From: JAVBQL01 sp031549085
Lineage (GTDB): Bacteria; Spirochaetota; GWE2-31-10; MWDO01
Assembly (NCBI GenBank): GCA_031549085.1
Contig: JAVBQL010000016.1
Coordinates: 62,001-126,000 of the forward strand
Length of the DNA: 64,000 nt
Reading direction: 5' to 3'
Below, piece by piece: positions 44,241-53,856 of the stretch (its first letter is position 1; the number at the start of each line of letters is the position of its first letter). Below the pieces are notes generated by a model. The model did no database searches. It was given only the letters and a program-made list of their open reading frames with translations, and was not told where the DNA came from. The translations under genes were made by a program, and so were the position numbers.

Positions 44241-44674
44241 AGAGAGATATAAAAATAAAACTTTTAAATGAAAACGCAATCACACCAAAGAGGGCAACAG
44301 AATCTTCAAGTGGATTTGATCTATTTGCTTCTGAAGAATCAGTTTTGAAACCTAGAGAATACAAAGCAATATCAACAGGACTCTCAATCTCAATGCCAAA
44401 TGATATAGAGGCTCAAATAAGGCCAAGAAGCGGCTTGGCCTTAAAATATGGAATTACACTCTTAAATAGTCCAGGAACTATAGACCCAGACTATAGAGGG
44501 GAGATAAAGATAATTTTAATAAATCATTCTGATCATGATTTTATTATAGAGAAAGGAATGCGTATAGCACAAATTATTTTTTCACTGTTTATAGTTCCTA
44601 AATTTTATTTTACAGAGGAACTTAATCAAACAGAGAGAGGTATTAAGGGATTTGGCTCTACAGGTTTAACATAA
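44228..44674 (+). CDS. dut: Deoxyuridine 5'-triphosphate nucleotidohydrolase
   Basis: Trimeric dUTPase, which hydrolyses dUTP to dUMP. All five motifs are visible: SSGFDLFA, RPRSGLALKYG, LNSPGTIDPDYRGEI, RIAQIIF, and the glycine-rich RGIKGFGSTG at the C-terminus. It is 148 residues. The ATG lies inside the end of the peptidase gene (13-bp overlap), so the two are coupled. A strong terminator follows. Confidence 0.96.
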   Translation: MEFLERDIKIKLLNENAITPKRATESSSGFDLFASEESVLKPREYKAISTGLSISMPNDIEAQIRPRSGLALKYGITLLNSPGTIDPDYRGEIKIILINHSDHDFIIEKGMRIAQIIFSLFIVPKFYFTEELNQTERGIKGFGSTGLT

Positions 44675-44711
44675 TTCTTTTTTTATCATAGCAAAAAAAG
44701 AATTATTTTTT
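44672..44711 (+). terminator. Terminator of the ribF-dut block
   Basis: TAATTCTTTTTTT (44672-44684) pairs with AAAAAAAGAATTA (44693-44705), followed by TTTTTTT. It can act in both directions. Confidence 0.85.
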
Positions 44712-44757
44712 TTAAAAAAAGTATTTTGATACTTAAGATTTAATTTTTTTAGAGACA

Positions 44758-46893
44758 ATGGTTATGGAAAAAAAAGGAAAAGAGTCATCTTTCTCATCAA
44801 GATTATTTATATTCGTTCCACTTGTAATACTCTTTTTCTCAATAGTTCTAATTTTTTCTATCTATTTTATATTAAAATCTCAATTTTACCACTCAAATAA
44901 TCAAATGGCTAAAGTTATATTAACACAAACAAATGAAGTATTGAATATATGGCTTAATAATAAAATTTCTACATTACAAACAATAAGCTCTGCCGAAAAT
45001 GTGAAAAAAATATGTACAAACCCAACAACTGATACTATGATAAAATTAAGACGTATATTAAATACCTTCGAAACAAATGATCCTCCAAAGATAGATACAA
45101 TTCAAATATATCCAAAATTTAAAGATGATTATATTTTAAAAATAGATGTCAGTGGCGATGTTAGGACAATTAAAAGTGGTTCTATTATATTTGATTCAAA
45201 CGAGCTAAATGATTCTATTGGTTTTGATGCTTCAAATTTTAATTATATAAAAGAGATTTTATATAATGGAAAGAAAAATATTGTAAGTAATGTTTATATA
45301 AATAGAGAAAACCCTAATGAGCTCTTTTTTGCAATTGCTGTACCAATATATGATAATAGTAATAATGTTATTGGCGCAGTATCTTTTAATATAGATTTTA
45401 GAGTCTTTACAGATTATTTTATACCCTCTAAAAAAATGGATAAAAATGATATTATGATACTTGTTGACTCCAAGGGGAAAATGTTGTCTATAAACTCCTC
45501 TAAAAATAGAGCGACAAATATAGATACAATTTTTAATAAGACAGCAATAGATAAAATATATAATGAAAATGGAGAGCCATACTCTGGAAAAGAGATTATA
45601 GATAGAGAATCTAAACTGGTTAATACTATGAAAGTAGAGATAAAGAACGTAAACTTTGTCGATAGCCACTATCTCATTTTTATTCAAGATGATGCTGAAA
45701 TATCAAAAAGAGTATACCTCTTTATTATTTTTTCTGGTTTTTTTCTAACCCTTTATGTAACAACAGTAATATTCATAAATATCTTCTCTTTAAGAAAAAT
45801 GAGTGATGAGAGAACAAAGATAAATAGCATGAACAGGGAGCTTATAAACAAAAACCAAAAACTTAAAGACTCATTAAGAGAGCTTAAAGATTCTCAAATA
45901 CAACTTGTGCAATCCGAAAAAATAGGGGCTTTGAATCAGGTAATATCAGGTATAGCACACGAGATAAATACTCCACTTGGAATAATAAAGGCCTCTGTGG
46001 AGATAATAGAGGAGCTTTTTAAGGGAGATTTTCTCACCATTGCAAACAATATAAAGAAAATGTCCAATAAAAATCTATATGTGCTTGGAAGAATTATAGA
46101 ACACTCATCAAGAACAACAAAAGAGTTGCCTATAAAAAATATGAGAGAGTATAGGACAAATACAAAGGCATTTTTAGAAACTAAAAATATATCTCATGAT
46201 AAAATAGAGGAGCTGATTCCTATTATTTTAGAGTTGGATCTATATGAACATCTGAATTTGCTATTGCCAATAATAGTAGAGACCGACTATATGTCAAATA
46301 TTAACTTTGCCTATACAATTGCAAATGGAGTCAAGTCTCTAAAAAATATACATTATGCATTAAATTCTGCATCAAAAACAACTTTTGCATTGCGTAGTTA
46401 TATTAATTATGGTACAATAAACAGAAAGATATATACTGATATCATTGATGGCATTGAAACTGTTTTAGAACTGTTATCAAATAGGTTAAAAAATAATGAT
46501 ATTAAAATAATAAAAGAGTTTTCTGCAATAAGTAAAACATATTGTTATTTGGATGAACTCAATCAGGTGTGGATGGGTCTACTGCATAACTCTATTTATG
46601 CTATAAAAGGTAGTGGCATAATTAAGATAACAGCCAAAGAGGAGAATAACTATATAGTTATCTCCATAAAAGATAGTGGTGTTGGTATAAGTGATGATGT
46701 AAAGGATAAGATATTTAATCCTTTTTTTACTACCAAAGGTGATTTTGGTGGAAGTGGTGTTGGATTGAGTATTGCTAAAAAAGTTATCGAAAAGCACAAA
46801 GGAAAGATATCTTTTGAGAGTCAGTTTGGCTTTGGAACAACTTTTTATGTATATATCCCTATTATAAAAGAGATGAGTGAGGAGAATGGATAA
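44758..46893 (+). CDS. Membrane sensor histidine kinase with dCache-type sensor
   Basis: A 711-residue kinase. TM1 is at about 18-41 and TM2 at about 322-346, with a periplasmic region of about 280 residues between them that reads as a double Cache sensor. A coiled linker follows, then the H-box ISGIAHEINTPLG (phosphoacceptor H401). The ATPase domain has N-box MGLLHNSIYAI, G1 DSGVGIS, the F-box NPFFTTK and G2 GGSGVGLSIAKKVIEKH. About 160 residues of extra helix separate the H-box from the ATPase, more than usual. Starts at 44758 or 44764 are both possible. The response regulator overlaps its 3' end. Confidence 0.9.
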   Translation: MVMEKKGKESSFSSRLFIFVPLVILFFSIVLIFSIYFILKSQFYHSNNQMAKVILTQTNEVLNIWLNNKISTLQTISSAENVKKICTNPTTDTMIKLRRILNTFETNDPPKIDTIQIYPKFKDDYILKIDVSGDVRTIKSGSIIFDSNELNDSIGFDASNFNYIKEILYNGKKNIVSNVYINRENPNELFFAIAVPIYDNSNNVIGAVSFNIDFRVFTDYFIPSKKMDKNDIMILVDSKGKMLSINSSKNRATNIDTIFNKTAIDKIYNENGEPYSGKEIIDRESKLVNTMKVEIKNVNFVDSHYLIFIQDDAEISKRVYLFIIFSGFFLTLYVTTVIFINIFSLRKMSDERTKINSMNRELINKNQKLKDSLRELKDSQIQLVQSEKIGALNQVISGIAHEINTPLGIIKASVEIIEELFKGDFLTIANNIKKMSNKNLYVLGRIIEHSSRTTKELPIKNMREYRTNTKAFLETKNISHDKIEELIPIILELDLYEHLNLLLPIIVETDYMSNINFAYTIANGVKSLKNIHYALNSASKTTFALRSYINYGTINRKIYTDIIDGIETVLELLSNRLKNNDIKIIKEFSAISKTYCYLDELNQVWMGLLHNSIYAIKGSGIIKITAKEENNYIVISIKDSGVGISDDVKDKIFNPFFTTKGDFGGSGVGLSIAKKVIEKHKGKISFESQFGFGTTFYVYIPIIKEMSEENG

Positions 46894-47281
46894 AAAGGTT
46901 ATACTATGTGTTGATGATGATGAAATTATACTAAAATGTCTTTTGGTACAGCTTAGAAGCCATTTTGGTACAAAATTCGAATATGAACTTTCAACCTCTC
47001 CATTTGAAGCATTTGAAATAATAGAAGAACTGACAAACTCTGGCAGTGAAATTGTGGCTATCATCTCTGATTGGCTTATGCCTGATATGAATGGTGATAA
47101 GTTTCTAATTGAAGTACATAAAAAACATCCAGATATTATAAAGATTATGCTAACAGGTAATGCTGGAGACACAATAATTGAAAAGATAAAAGAAGAGGCC
47201 AATCTTACTGCATGTTTTTTCAAACCGTGGGATAAAAATAAGCTATTCCAAACTTTAGAGGGAACCATCTCTCAACTTTGA
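46886..47281 (+). CDS. Single-domain response regulator
   Basis: A 131-residue CheY-like receiver without an output domain. The acidic pocket is VDDDE, the phosphoacceptor Asp lies in SDWLMPDMNGDKF, followed by MLTGNAG (Thr) and KPWD (Lys). It overlaps the kinase stop codon by 8 bp, so it is almost surely that kinase's partner; it probably signals through protein contacts. The ATG at 46886 with GAGGAG just before it is chosen; a GTG at 46877 is the alternative. Confidence 0.9.
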   Translation: MDKKVILCVDDDEIILKCLLVQLRSHFGTKFEYELSTSPFEAFEIIEELTNSGSEIVAIISDWLMPDMNGDKFLIEVHKKHPDIIKIMLTGNAGDTIIEKIKEEANLTACFFKPWDKNKLFQTLEGTISQL

Positions 47282-47353
47282 ACAACTACTTTTTAAAAGC
47301 CATCTTCTCTTATTAAGAATGTTATTTATTTCTTCATTAAAATAGACTAAATA

Positions 47354-47971
47354 TTATTTATCAAGGATTGTACAGAAGGCTGTAACTGTCTTTTCGGGCA
47401 ACAGAATATTACTCTCTGTTATTTTTATATCCAGTTTATCAAGCTCTAATTCATTATATATATCTTTCTGATTTTTTATATCAAAATCTCCATATCCAAC
47501 ACTATAACGCGACTTCTTTAGAGTCTTTCCCTCTCTCATAAGACTCTTTTCCAAAGTCGATTGCAGCTCATTTACCCCCTCTTCAACAGTTTCTGAACCT
47601 ACAGCATCAGTAACAAGGGCAAAAAGAGCCTCCTCTTTCAAGATAAATTGATCTCTATAATCAATAATATCTTTACCGACTGTCACAGAAAAGAGAAAAA
47701 CCTCTTTTGCCATTCCAATATATATAGAGAAGTGGTTGCTTATAAAATTTACCCTATTATCAAGAGTGACAATTCCATCTTCATTAGATGTTACAGAGAA
47801 CCTTTTATAACAAGCCTTAAGTTCACACCTATTAAAAGATGATACTATTAAACTTTCAATTTCACTTCTCTTTTGATGGGTAAAATTTTCCATATTGTTA
47901 GTAATATGAAGTCTTTTTAGGATCTCTTTTTTAGGAATATCTACCTTAATATTATAGTATCGCTTTACCAT
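47354..47971 (-). CDS. Stand-alone MetH reactivation-domain-like protein
   Basis: A 205-residue protein resembling the C-terminal activation domain of B12-dependent methionine synthase. The signature RYSVGYGDFDI (usual RxSPGYGD) and the following KLDIKITESNILLPEKTVTAFC match the SAM-binding reactivation fold. In some bacteria this domain is a separate gene working with a split MetH; no metH or corrinoid protein is nearby. The Pro of the motif is replaced by Val. It converges with the response regulator. Confidence 0.8.
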   Translation of the reverse strand: MVKRYYNIKVDIPKKEILKRLHITNNMENFTHQKRSEIESLIVSSFNRCELKACYKRFSVTSNEDGIVTLDNRVNFISNHFSIYIGMAKEVFLFSVTVGKDIIDYRDQFILKEEALFALVTDAVGSETVEEGVNELQSTLEKSLMREGKTLKKSRYSVGYGDFDIKNQKDIYNELELDKLDIKITESNILLPEKTVTAFCTILDK

Positions 47972-48004
47972 ATTTTTCTCTGTTTAAGAAAATATTTACT
48001 TAAA

Positions 48005-49663
48005 TTAATCTAGTTTCATCTGATTTCTATATATGATAAAATTTTTATCAGATGGAAACTCCTCTAATGCCTTATTTAAAACATATTTAACAATTGCATC
48101 CTCTCTTTTATTATAGTGGCTTACTATAAAATTATTTAAGAACGCCTTATAATTATTTTGTATTGTAGAGTCATTTGGGAATTCTTTTAGTGCCATATCA
48201 CAATAGAGAATTGTATTTTTATAGTCTCCCTTTTCATAGAGATATACTGTATAGGCAATATAGCTCTCTAGCTTAATTTCTCTAATTTTTGGATCACTAT
48301 TAGAGTATTTGTTCTCCAATTTAGCAATCTCATCAAAAGCCTCACTATATTTTTCCGATTTAACCAAAGATTGAGTAGTAACTAGATAGTACATTTTTCT
48401 ATAATCTTTAATTAGATCACCCCACTGTTGAAACATAGTTGATAAATTGTCAAAATAGCTCTCTACCAACTCTCTATTTTTTGACTCGTTTGCACTGTAT
48501 AGTGCAAAATTATTAATTGTTGCAACAAATATGTCTTTAAAACTATTTGTATTTTTTACATCATTAAGTTTATTAAAATCTGATATAAGCTGAAACGATT
48601 TTTCATATTTATGTTCACTATTAAAAAAGGAGACTGTTTTTGAATATGAATATCTATAAATATCAAGCACTATATTTTTATCAATAACGTGGAGACTCAA
48701 CTCTCTATCAAGATAGTTTTTTAGTTTATCAAAATTATTAAAATCTTGCCAATCTCTTATATAATCTTGAATAACCGCAACTTTCATTGATAAAATGTCA
48801 CTATTATTACCTATAGACGACAAATACCAGTCTAAAACAGAGATAGCCTCTTCAAATTTTTTATTTGTTATCAGATAGTTTGTATATTTGTTCAATGATA
48901 TTGAAAGCTCATCGGAGTATGTCGTCTCATTACCATATGTAAAGAGAATGTAGGAGAGATTGAGGGCTTTTATAAAATTATTTTGATTTGAAAAATCTGG
49001 AATCAAATTATGGGTAACCAAAAAAAACTGATCCTTATACACTATATTTTTTCTCATATAATTCTTTGTTGGGACATAACTATAGGTCGTAATTTTGCCA
49101 AGATCATCTAAAACAGCCTTCTTCTGTCCCGGTTCAAAGCCATATTTGTTTGTTGTCTCAACATCGATATCTTTACCATCAATAGTAACGACCATAAAGG
49201 TATGATCTATCGCATAGACACCATAAAAGTCAAAACCATATCTTTTTAACAAGAGTCCATAAAAAATTGATGAGCTTACACAATTAAAGAATCCTTTAGA
49301 TAGCTCAGATATCGTTGTTGAATTGGTTGAATATTTGGTAGTTACAAACTCATGCATAAGAATAAGCAAGTTTTCTGCAGCCTCCCTTTTTGTCAAAGAG
49401 GTGCTTTGCATTTTGTTATCTATTTTCTCCAAAACAGAATTGAAATATTTTTTATAATATTCATAATTTTTAGTATCTTCAGAGACAACCGAAAAATAGA
49501 AAATTAGATCATCGCTTGCTATTTTTGAAAAATCATCATTTATTAAGTTTTTATAATTCTTATCTATCTCTGTAATTTGCTCTATATCACCACCATAAAG
49601 AGAGATAGAGATAAATAAAAAGGTGAGAAAAAGTATAACTTTATATTTAAAATTGTAATTCAT
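48005..49663 (-). CDS. Exported transglutaminase-like and TPR-rich protein
   Basis: A 552-residue protein with an N-terminal signal peptide (about 1-24). The first half contains a transglutaminase/protease-like core: Cys in GFFNCVSSSIFYGLLL, His in AIDHTFMVV and an acidic residue in DVETTNKYGFEPG, the Cys-His-Asp order of that superfamily. The second half (about 250-552) is helical and repeat-like, with TPR-type units. It likely acts in the periplasm on protein or peptidoglycan-linked substrates; this is inference. It starts 3 bp after the proB stop, so the two are co-transcribed. Confidence 0.7.
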   Translation of the reverse strand: MNYNFKYKVILFLTFLFISISLYGGDIEQITEIDKNYKNLINDDFSKIASDDLIFYFSVVSEDTKNYEYYKKYFNSVLEKIDNKMQSTSLTKREAAENLLILMHEFVTTKYSTNSTTISELSKGFFNCVSSSIFYGLLLKRYGFDFYGVYAIDHTFMVVTIDGKDIDVETTNKYGFEPGQKKAVLDDLGKITTYSYVPTKNYMRKNIVYKDQFFLVTHNLIPDFSNQNNFIKALNLSYILFTYGNETTYSDELSISLNKYTNYLITNKKFEEAISVLDWYLSSIGNNSDILSMKVAVIQDYIRDWQDFNNFDKLKNYLDRELSLHVIDKNIVLDIYRYSYSKTVSFFNSEHKYEKSFQLISDFNKLNDVKNTNSFKDIFVATINNFALYSANESKNRELVESYFDNLSTMFQQWGDLIKDYRKMYYLVTTQSLVKSEKYSEAFDEIAKLENKYSNSDPKIREIKLESYIAYTVYLYEKGDYKNTILYCDMALKEFPNDSTIQNNYKAFLNNFIVSHYNKREDAIVKYVLNKALEEFPSDKNFIIYRNQMKLD

Positions 49664-49666
49664 AAT

Positions 49667-50752
49667 TTATAACAAAAGAAGATTATCTTTATGTATAACC
49701 TCGTCGTAATCATAGGATTGTAGGAGTTTATAGAACTCACTTGATTTTTTGCCCCTTATAACTTGTATATCTTTCGAAGAGTAGTTTGTTAAACCTTGGG
49801 CAATTTTTTCATTATTATGATATATATTAATCAAAGAACCCTTAGAGAAGCTGCCATTTACATCTGTAATTCCGCTTGCCAAAAGGGAGGCATTTTTGTT
49901 GCATAGAGCAAGTCGTGCTCCATCATCAATATGAACAATTCCATTATCAGATGGACCAAATCCAAGCCACTTTTTTCTTGACGAAAAAGCCTTCTCACTT
50001 GGTCGAATATATGTACCATTCTCTTCATTATTTACTATCTTTTCTAAAGAAATTTTGTAGCCATTGCCAATAAAGACTGTTACGCCACCTTTTGTTGCTC
50101 GTCCCGCAGACTCTATCTTTTTTCTCATTCCGCCTGATGTGTATAGTGATGTTTTATCTGTTGCATGCTGAAGAAGCCTATTATTAAATACCTCTATGTT
50201 GCTTATAAGTTTTGCATTAGGGTCACTTTTTGGATCTCCATCAAAAAAGCCATCAACATCTGTAAGCATAATAAGCATATCAAATCCCATCATCAAAGCT
50301 ATAAGGCTTGATAGATGATCATTATCACCAAACTTCAACCCTTCAGTATTAATAGAGTCATTCTCATTAAAAACTGGAATTACACCATCAAAAGAGAGAA
50401 GAGTCTCAACATTATTTCTAAGATTTAGGTATCTAACACGGTTTTTAAAATCTTCTGTAGAGACCAATATTTGTGCTGGAGTAAGCCTATATTTTGCAAA
50501 CTGCTCTTTGTATCTAGCCATCAATGCAATCTGTCCAACAGAGGCACAAGATTGCAAAAGCGGTAATGTATCTGGCCTATTTTTAAAATTAAGAAATTTT
50601 AAACCAGACATTACTGCTCCTGAAGTTACAACTATTATCTTGTTATTTTTCTCAGTTAAAGATGCAATCTCTTTTGACATCTTCTCTATTAGATCTGTTT
50701 CATTATCAGGGTTCAGCAAGTTTGAACTAATTTTTATTACAATCTTCTTCAT
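49667..50752 (-). CDS. proB: Glutamate 5-kinase
   Basis: The first step of proline synthesis. The 361-residue protein has the amino-acid kinase domain (VIKISSNLLNP, IIVVTSGAVMSGLKFL, FNENDSINTEGLKFGDNDHLSSLIA, MLTDVDGFFDGDP, GGMRKKIESAGRATKGGVTVFI) and a C-terminal PUA domain (about 270-350), as in full-length ProB. No proA gene is adjacent. There is no clear ribosome site before the ATG. Confidence 0.95.
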   Translation of the reverse strand: MKKIVIKISSNLLNPDNETDLIEKMSKEIASLTEKNNKIIVVTSGAVMSGLKFLNFKNRPDTLPLLQSCASVGQIALMARYKEQFAKYRLTPAQILVSTEDFKNRVRYLNLRNNVETLLSFDGVIPVFNENDSINTEGLKFGDNDHLSSLIALMMGFDMLIMLTDVDGFFDGDPKSDPNAKLISNIEVFNNRLLQHATDKTSLYTSGGMRKKIESAGRATKGGVTVFIGNGYKISLEKIVNNEENGTYIRPSEKAFSSRKKWLGFGPSDNGIVHIDDGARLALCNKNASLLASGITDVNGSFSKGSLINIYHNNEKIAQGLTNYSSKDIQVIRGKKSSEFYKLLQSYDYDEVIHKDNLLLL

Positions 50753-50824
50753 AAAAGTTTATATAGTACCTTTAAATTAATATAGTATATTCTTTGAAAA
50801 AATCAATTATTAAAGGGATGTTTT

Positions 50825-51295
50825 TTATAAGAGGTTAACTCCCAAAGCAATCAGAACTCCAATAACTATACCAATAAAACACTCCATTATTGTATGTCCC
50901 CTAACCTCTTTTACTTTCTTTATACCTTTGTCTCCATAAAACTTATCTACAATTTGATTAATAAGCTGTGCCTGTTTTCCAGCAGCAAGCCTAACACCTG
51001 TGGCATCACGAATCACAATAAAAACAAATATTAATGAGAGTGCAAATATTGGTGAGTTTAGCCCATTTGAAAAGGCTATTGATATAGACATGGCAGATAT
51101 TGCTGCAGAGTGGCTTGAAGGCATTCCACCTGTCCCAAAAAATGTTCTTTTTAGAAATTCTTTACTACTAAATGTTGTCCTTTTAGTGCTGGAAGAAAAA
51201 ATCTCTATTGATATTTTCACAAATTGAGCAAAAAACCAACTAAATAGTGCACTCATCAAAACGTTATTGGCGAATAATTCATTAAAAAAATACAA
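50825..51295 (-). CDS. Divergent PAP2-family (DUF212) membrane protein
   Basis: A 156-residue integral membrane protein of the divergent PAP2 group (YuiD-like). Motifs: FGTGGMPSSHSAAISA, RDATGVRLAAGKQAQ, RGHTIMECFIGIVIG, with three or four membrane helices. Related to acid phosphatases/haloperoxidases, the family may act on a lipid phosphate, but no activity is proven. The start is TTG at 51295, with AAGGA 8 nt upstream, and matches the usual N-terminus. Confidence 0.88.
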   Translation of the reverse strand: MYFFNELFANNVLMSALFSWFFAQFVKISIEIFSSSTKRTTFSSKEFLKRTFFGTGGMPSSHSAAISAMSISIAFSNGLNSPIFALSLIFVFIVIRDATGVRLAAGKQAQLINQIVDKFYGDKGIKKVKEVRGHTIMECFIGIVIGVLIALGVNLL

Positions 51296-51326
51296 TTTCC
51301 AAATCCTTAAAAAATAATAGTATCAT

Positions 51327-52724
51327 TTATGAACTGCTTTTTGTCATCATTTCATACAAACCCGTCTTATCAATTAATTCTATCGGACGCTCTCTAGCAA
51401 AACTTACTGCTGGAGGAGAGAATGTAGATGTTGTTATAATAGTAGCTGATACAATATTGTTCTCGTGCATAGTTGCATAGACCTTTCTGGTTGTCGATTC
51501 ATCTATTGGACTGCTTACTCTGTATATATATATCAGTTTTTTGCTTTTTTTGATATCTTTTTTATTCTTCTCTAATAAATCTAATGCATAAAATTCTATG
51601 TAATAACCATTAGAACCAACATTGTATTCTGTAGAATAGAATCCCATTTTACCTATTATATCTTTTGACATTGAAACAAACTGCTCTTCAGTTGCTGTAA
51701 AGAACTCTTTAAAATAGTCATTTTTTCTAAACTCATCATATTCACCCAGTCTTGACGCAACATCTTTAAACTCGGGGTTGAAGGAGAAGACAATATTCCA
51801 TTGATCAATAGCTTTCTCAATCTCTCTTGAAATCTCATAACAATTTCCTAAAGAGTACCTAACATTAAGCATTAGTTCACTTCCACTCAAAGATGAGGGG
51901 GCTCTATCTATAATCTTTTCAAATTCTCTTGCTGCATCCCCCATCTTACCTATAGAGGTCAAAATAAAACCCTTCTCATAAAGAGATTTTATAACAATAT
52001 CATCATCATAACTTTTGGAGGCTGCAAGTTCAAATTGATCCAATGCCTTTTGTCTATCCCCACTAGCCTTATTTATAGTCCCAAGGTAGTAGTAAACTTC
52101 ACCATTGTTTTTATTTATAGCCTCATATTTAGTCAAATACGTCTCGGCATCTATATAATTTTTACTGTTACAACTAAGAACTCCTGATCGAAGAAGCGCC
52201 TCTTCATTAATAGGATCAAGCTCAAGAACTCTTAGGTAGCTTGATAAAGCAGAGTCTTTTGCATTTATTTTTTCAAACAGCCCACCCTGTTTTAAAAAGA
52301 AAAAATAGTTATCAGGATATTTTTGAGTTATTGAGAGGCAAACATTTAGAGCCTCATTGATATTGCCAATAGCTTCATAGGCAGATATCAACCTATTTTT
52401 TAAAATCTGTTCAGTAAAAGAGTCCGAATAGGCAGCAATCCCTTCAGCAATTTTGTATTCGTTTATGGCTTCAAGCACCATATTTTTTGCAAAATAGGCC
52501 TCTCCTATATAGTAGTGACACTCAGCATTATTGGGATCTCTTGATAAAATAATTGTTGATAGCCTGATTACAGAATCGAAATCTCCAACATTATAGTAAT
52601 TTTTTATAGCATCTATACTTCGATCCGATACAACTTTGCTTATCAATTGGATTAATGCAATAACCATAACAGAAATCATAATTATAAAGAAGAATCCTAA
52701 GAATAATAAAAAATTAGTTTCCAT
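51327..52724 (-). CDS. Membrane-anchored TPR protein
   Basis: A 465-residue protein with one N-terminal membrane helix (about 5-28) and a cytoplasmic or periplasmic array of about eight TPR units (about 35-325; e.g. NAECHYYIGEAYFAKNMVLEAINEYK). A C-terminal alpha/beta domain (about 345-465) has KKLIYIYRVSSPIDES and TRKVYATMHENNIVSATIITTS, resembling a restriction-endonuclease-like or Mrr-type beta core. Similar TPR-plus-domain proteins occur in Borrelia and Treponema, with no settled role. It lies upstream of the DUF212 gene with a 31-bp gap. Confidence 0.7.
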   Translation of the reverse strand: METNFLLFLGFFFIIMISVMVIALIQLISKVVSDRSIDAIKNYYNVGDFDSVIRLSTIILSRDPNNAECHYYIGEAYFAKNMVLEAINEYKIAEGIAAYSDSFTEQILKNRLISAYEAIGNINEALNVCLSITQKYPDNYFFFLKQGGLFEKINAKDSALSSYLRVLELDPINEEALLRSGVLSCNSKNYIDAETYLTKYEAINKNNGEVYYYLGTINKASGDRQKALDQFELAASKSYDDDIVIKSLYEKGFILTSIGKMGDAAREFEKIIDRAPSSLSGSELMLNVRYSLGNCYEISREIEKAIDQWNIVFSFNPEFKDVASRLGEYDEFRKNDYFKEFFTATEEQFVSMSKDIIGKMGFYSTEYNVGSNGYYIEFYALDLLEKNKKDIKKSKKLIYIYRVSSPIDESTTRKVYATMHENNIVSATIITTSTFSPPAVSFARERPIELIDKTGLYEMMTKSSS

Positions 52725-53002
52725 TATTTTTATTGCCTAATTATTTGTTTAAAAAAACATCTGCTTAAATTAAAGAATAAGCTATATATTATAACCATTA
52801 TTTTTCGTTTTTAATACAAAAATTATAAAAAAACTGCATATAGAATAGAATAAAAATATCATAATCTTTCTCCTTAATTTAGTGAAAAAAATCTGATATT
52901 ATATCTTTATTATATTATTTATTTATTATATAATATTATAATCTTAAGTCAATAGTTAAACTTAGTATAAACATCTTTTTTTAAAAATTTCAAGGTGTAT
53001 TA
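52725..53002. other. AT-rich divergent promoter region
   Basis: 278 bp between two divergent TPR genes. It is very AT-rich, with several TATAAT-like strings near 52920-52940. No single promoter can be picked, and no RNA or repeat is recognised. Confidence 0.4.
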
Positions 53003-53764
53003 ATGAAAAAACATATATATTTATATCTGCTTATCATATTGGTCGGTCAGGCTATGTTTTCGACAGAACATAGTATTAATAATATAATAGATAACTATAT
53101 TAGGAAAAGCAATTGGCAAGAGGCAAAGAGAGAGCTCCTAAACTATATAAAAGACAATCCAAAAGACTCTGAAGGATATTCGCTGTTATCTGTAGTATGC
53201 AATGAGCTTAAGCAATATGATGAGGCAATAACAAACTGCAGAAGAGCCATTATAAATGAGCAATCTATGGAAAAAAAGGGAGAGCTCTATTTTAATTTAG
53301 GGACATACTACTATAATAGAGGCACAACAAATATTGCTTTAACAATGTTTGAAAAATCAATAGAGCTTAATAATTTGATTGCAAACCCATACTATATGAT
53401 AGGTTTAATATACTATGAGAAAAATGATCTTGATAATTGTATGGTATATTGGCAAAAATATGTTGATATAAGCACAGAGTCGGACAAAAGGGATCAGGTT
53501 ACACTCGTAATAGAGCAGTGGACAAGAATGAAAACAGAAATTATTCGCGATTTAAGTTCCGATGCAACCACAGATATCATTATCATATCTCCCGCAGAAA
53601 AAAGCGATCTAACTGATGATACTATAAAAGAACCTAAAGATAATAATAAAGAAGAGGAGATTGATGTTACACCTAAAGAGAGGGTTATAAAAGAAGATGA
53701 AAGTGAAAATCAGTTAACTTTGATAGATAAAAAATGGGAAATATTTTATCTATTGCTGATATAA
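53003..53764 (+). CDS. Exported TPR protein
   Basis: A 253-residue protein with a signal peptide (about 1-19) and three or four TPR units (about 30-150; KGELYFNLGTYYYNRGTTNIALTMFEKSIELN). A charged low-complexity tail (about 185-240) and a short hydrophobic C-terminus (WEIFYLLLI) follow. AAGG lies upstream of the ATG. The function is unknown; it probably scaffolds envelope proteins. Confidence 0.65.
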   Translation: MKKHIYLYLLIILVGQAMFSTEHSINNIIDNYIRKSNWQEAKRELLNYIKDNPKDSEGYSLLSVVCNELKQYDEAITNCRRAIINEQSMEKKGELYFNLGTYYYNRGTTNIALTMFEKSIELNNLIANPYYMIGLIYYEKNDLDNCMVYWQKYVDISTESDKRDQVTLVIEQWTRMKTEIIRDLSSDATTDIIIISPAEKSDLTDDTIKEPKDNNKEEEIDVTPKERVIKEDESENQLTLIDKKWEIFYLLLI

Positions 53765-53856
53765 AAGAGAATAAGTTATAAAAATTGTATACAAAACAAA
53801 CATATAAATGAATAGAACAAAAAATAGATCCAAAATAATCTTAATATATAAAAACC

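Noticed and set aside
45259..45687. 142-residue Tyr/Ile-rich minus-strand frame inside the kinase sensor region
   Set aside because: It is a compositional shadow of an AT-rich coding strand, with no start signal and no plausible domain.
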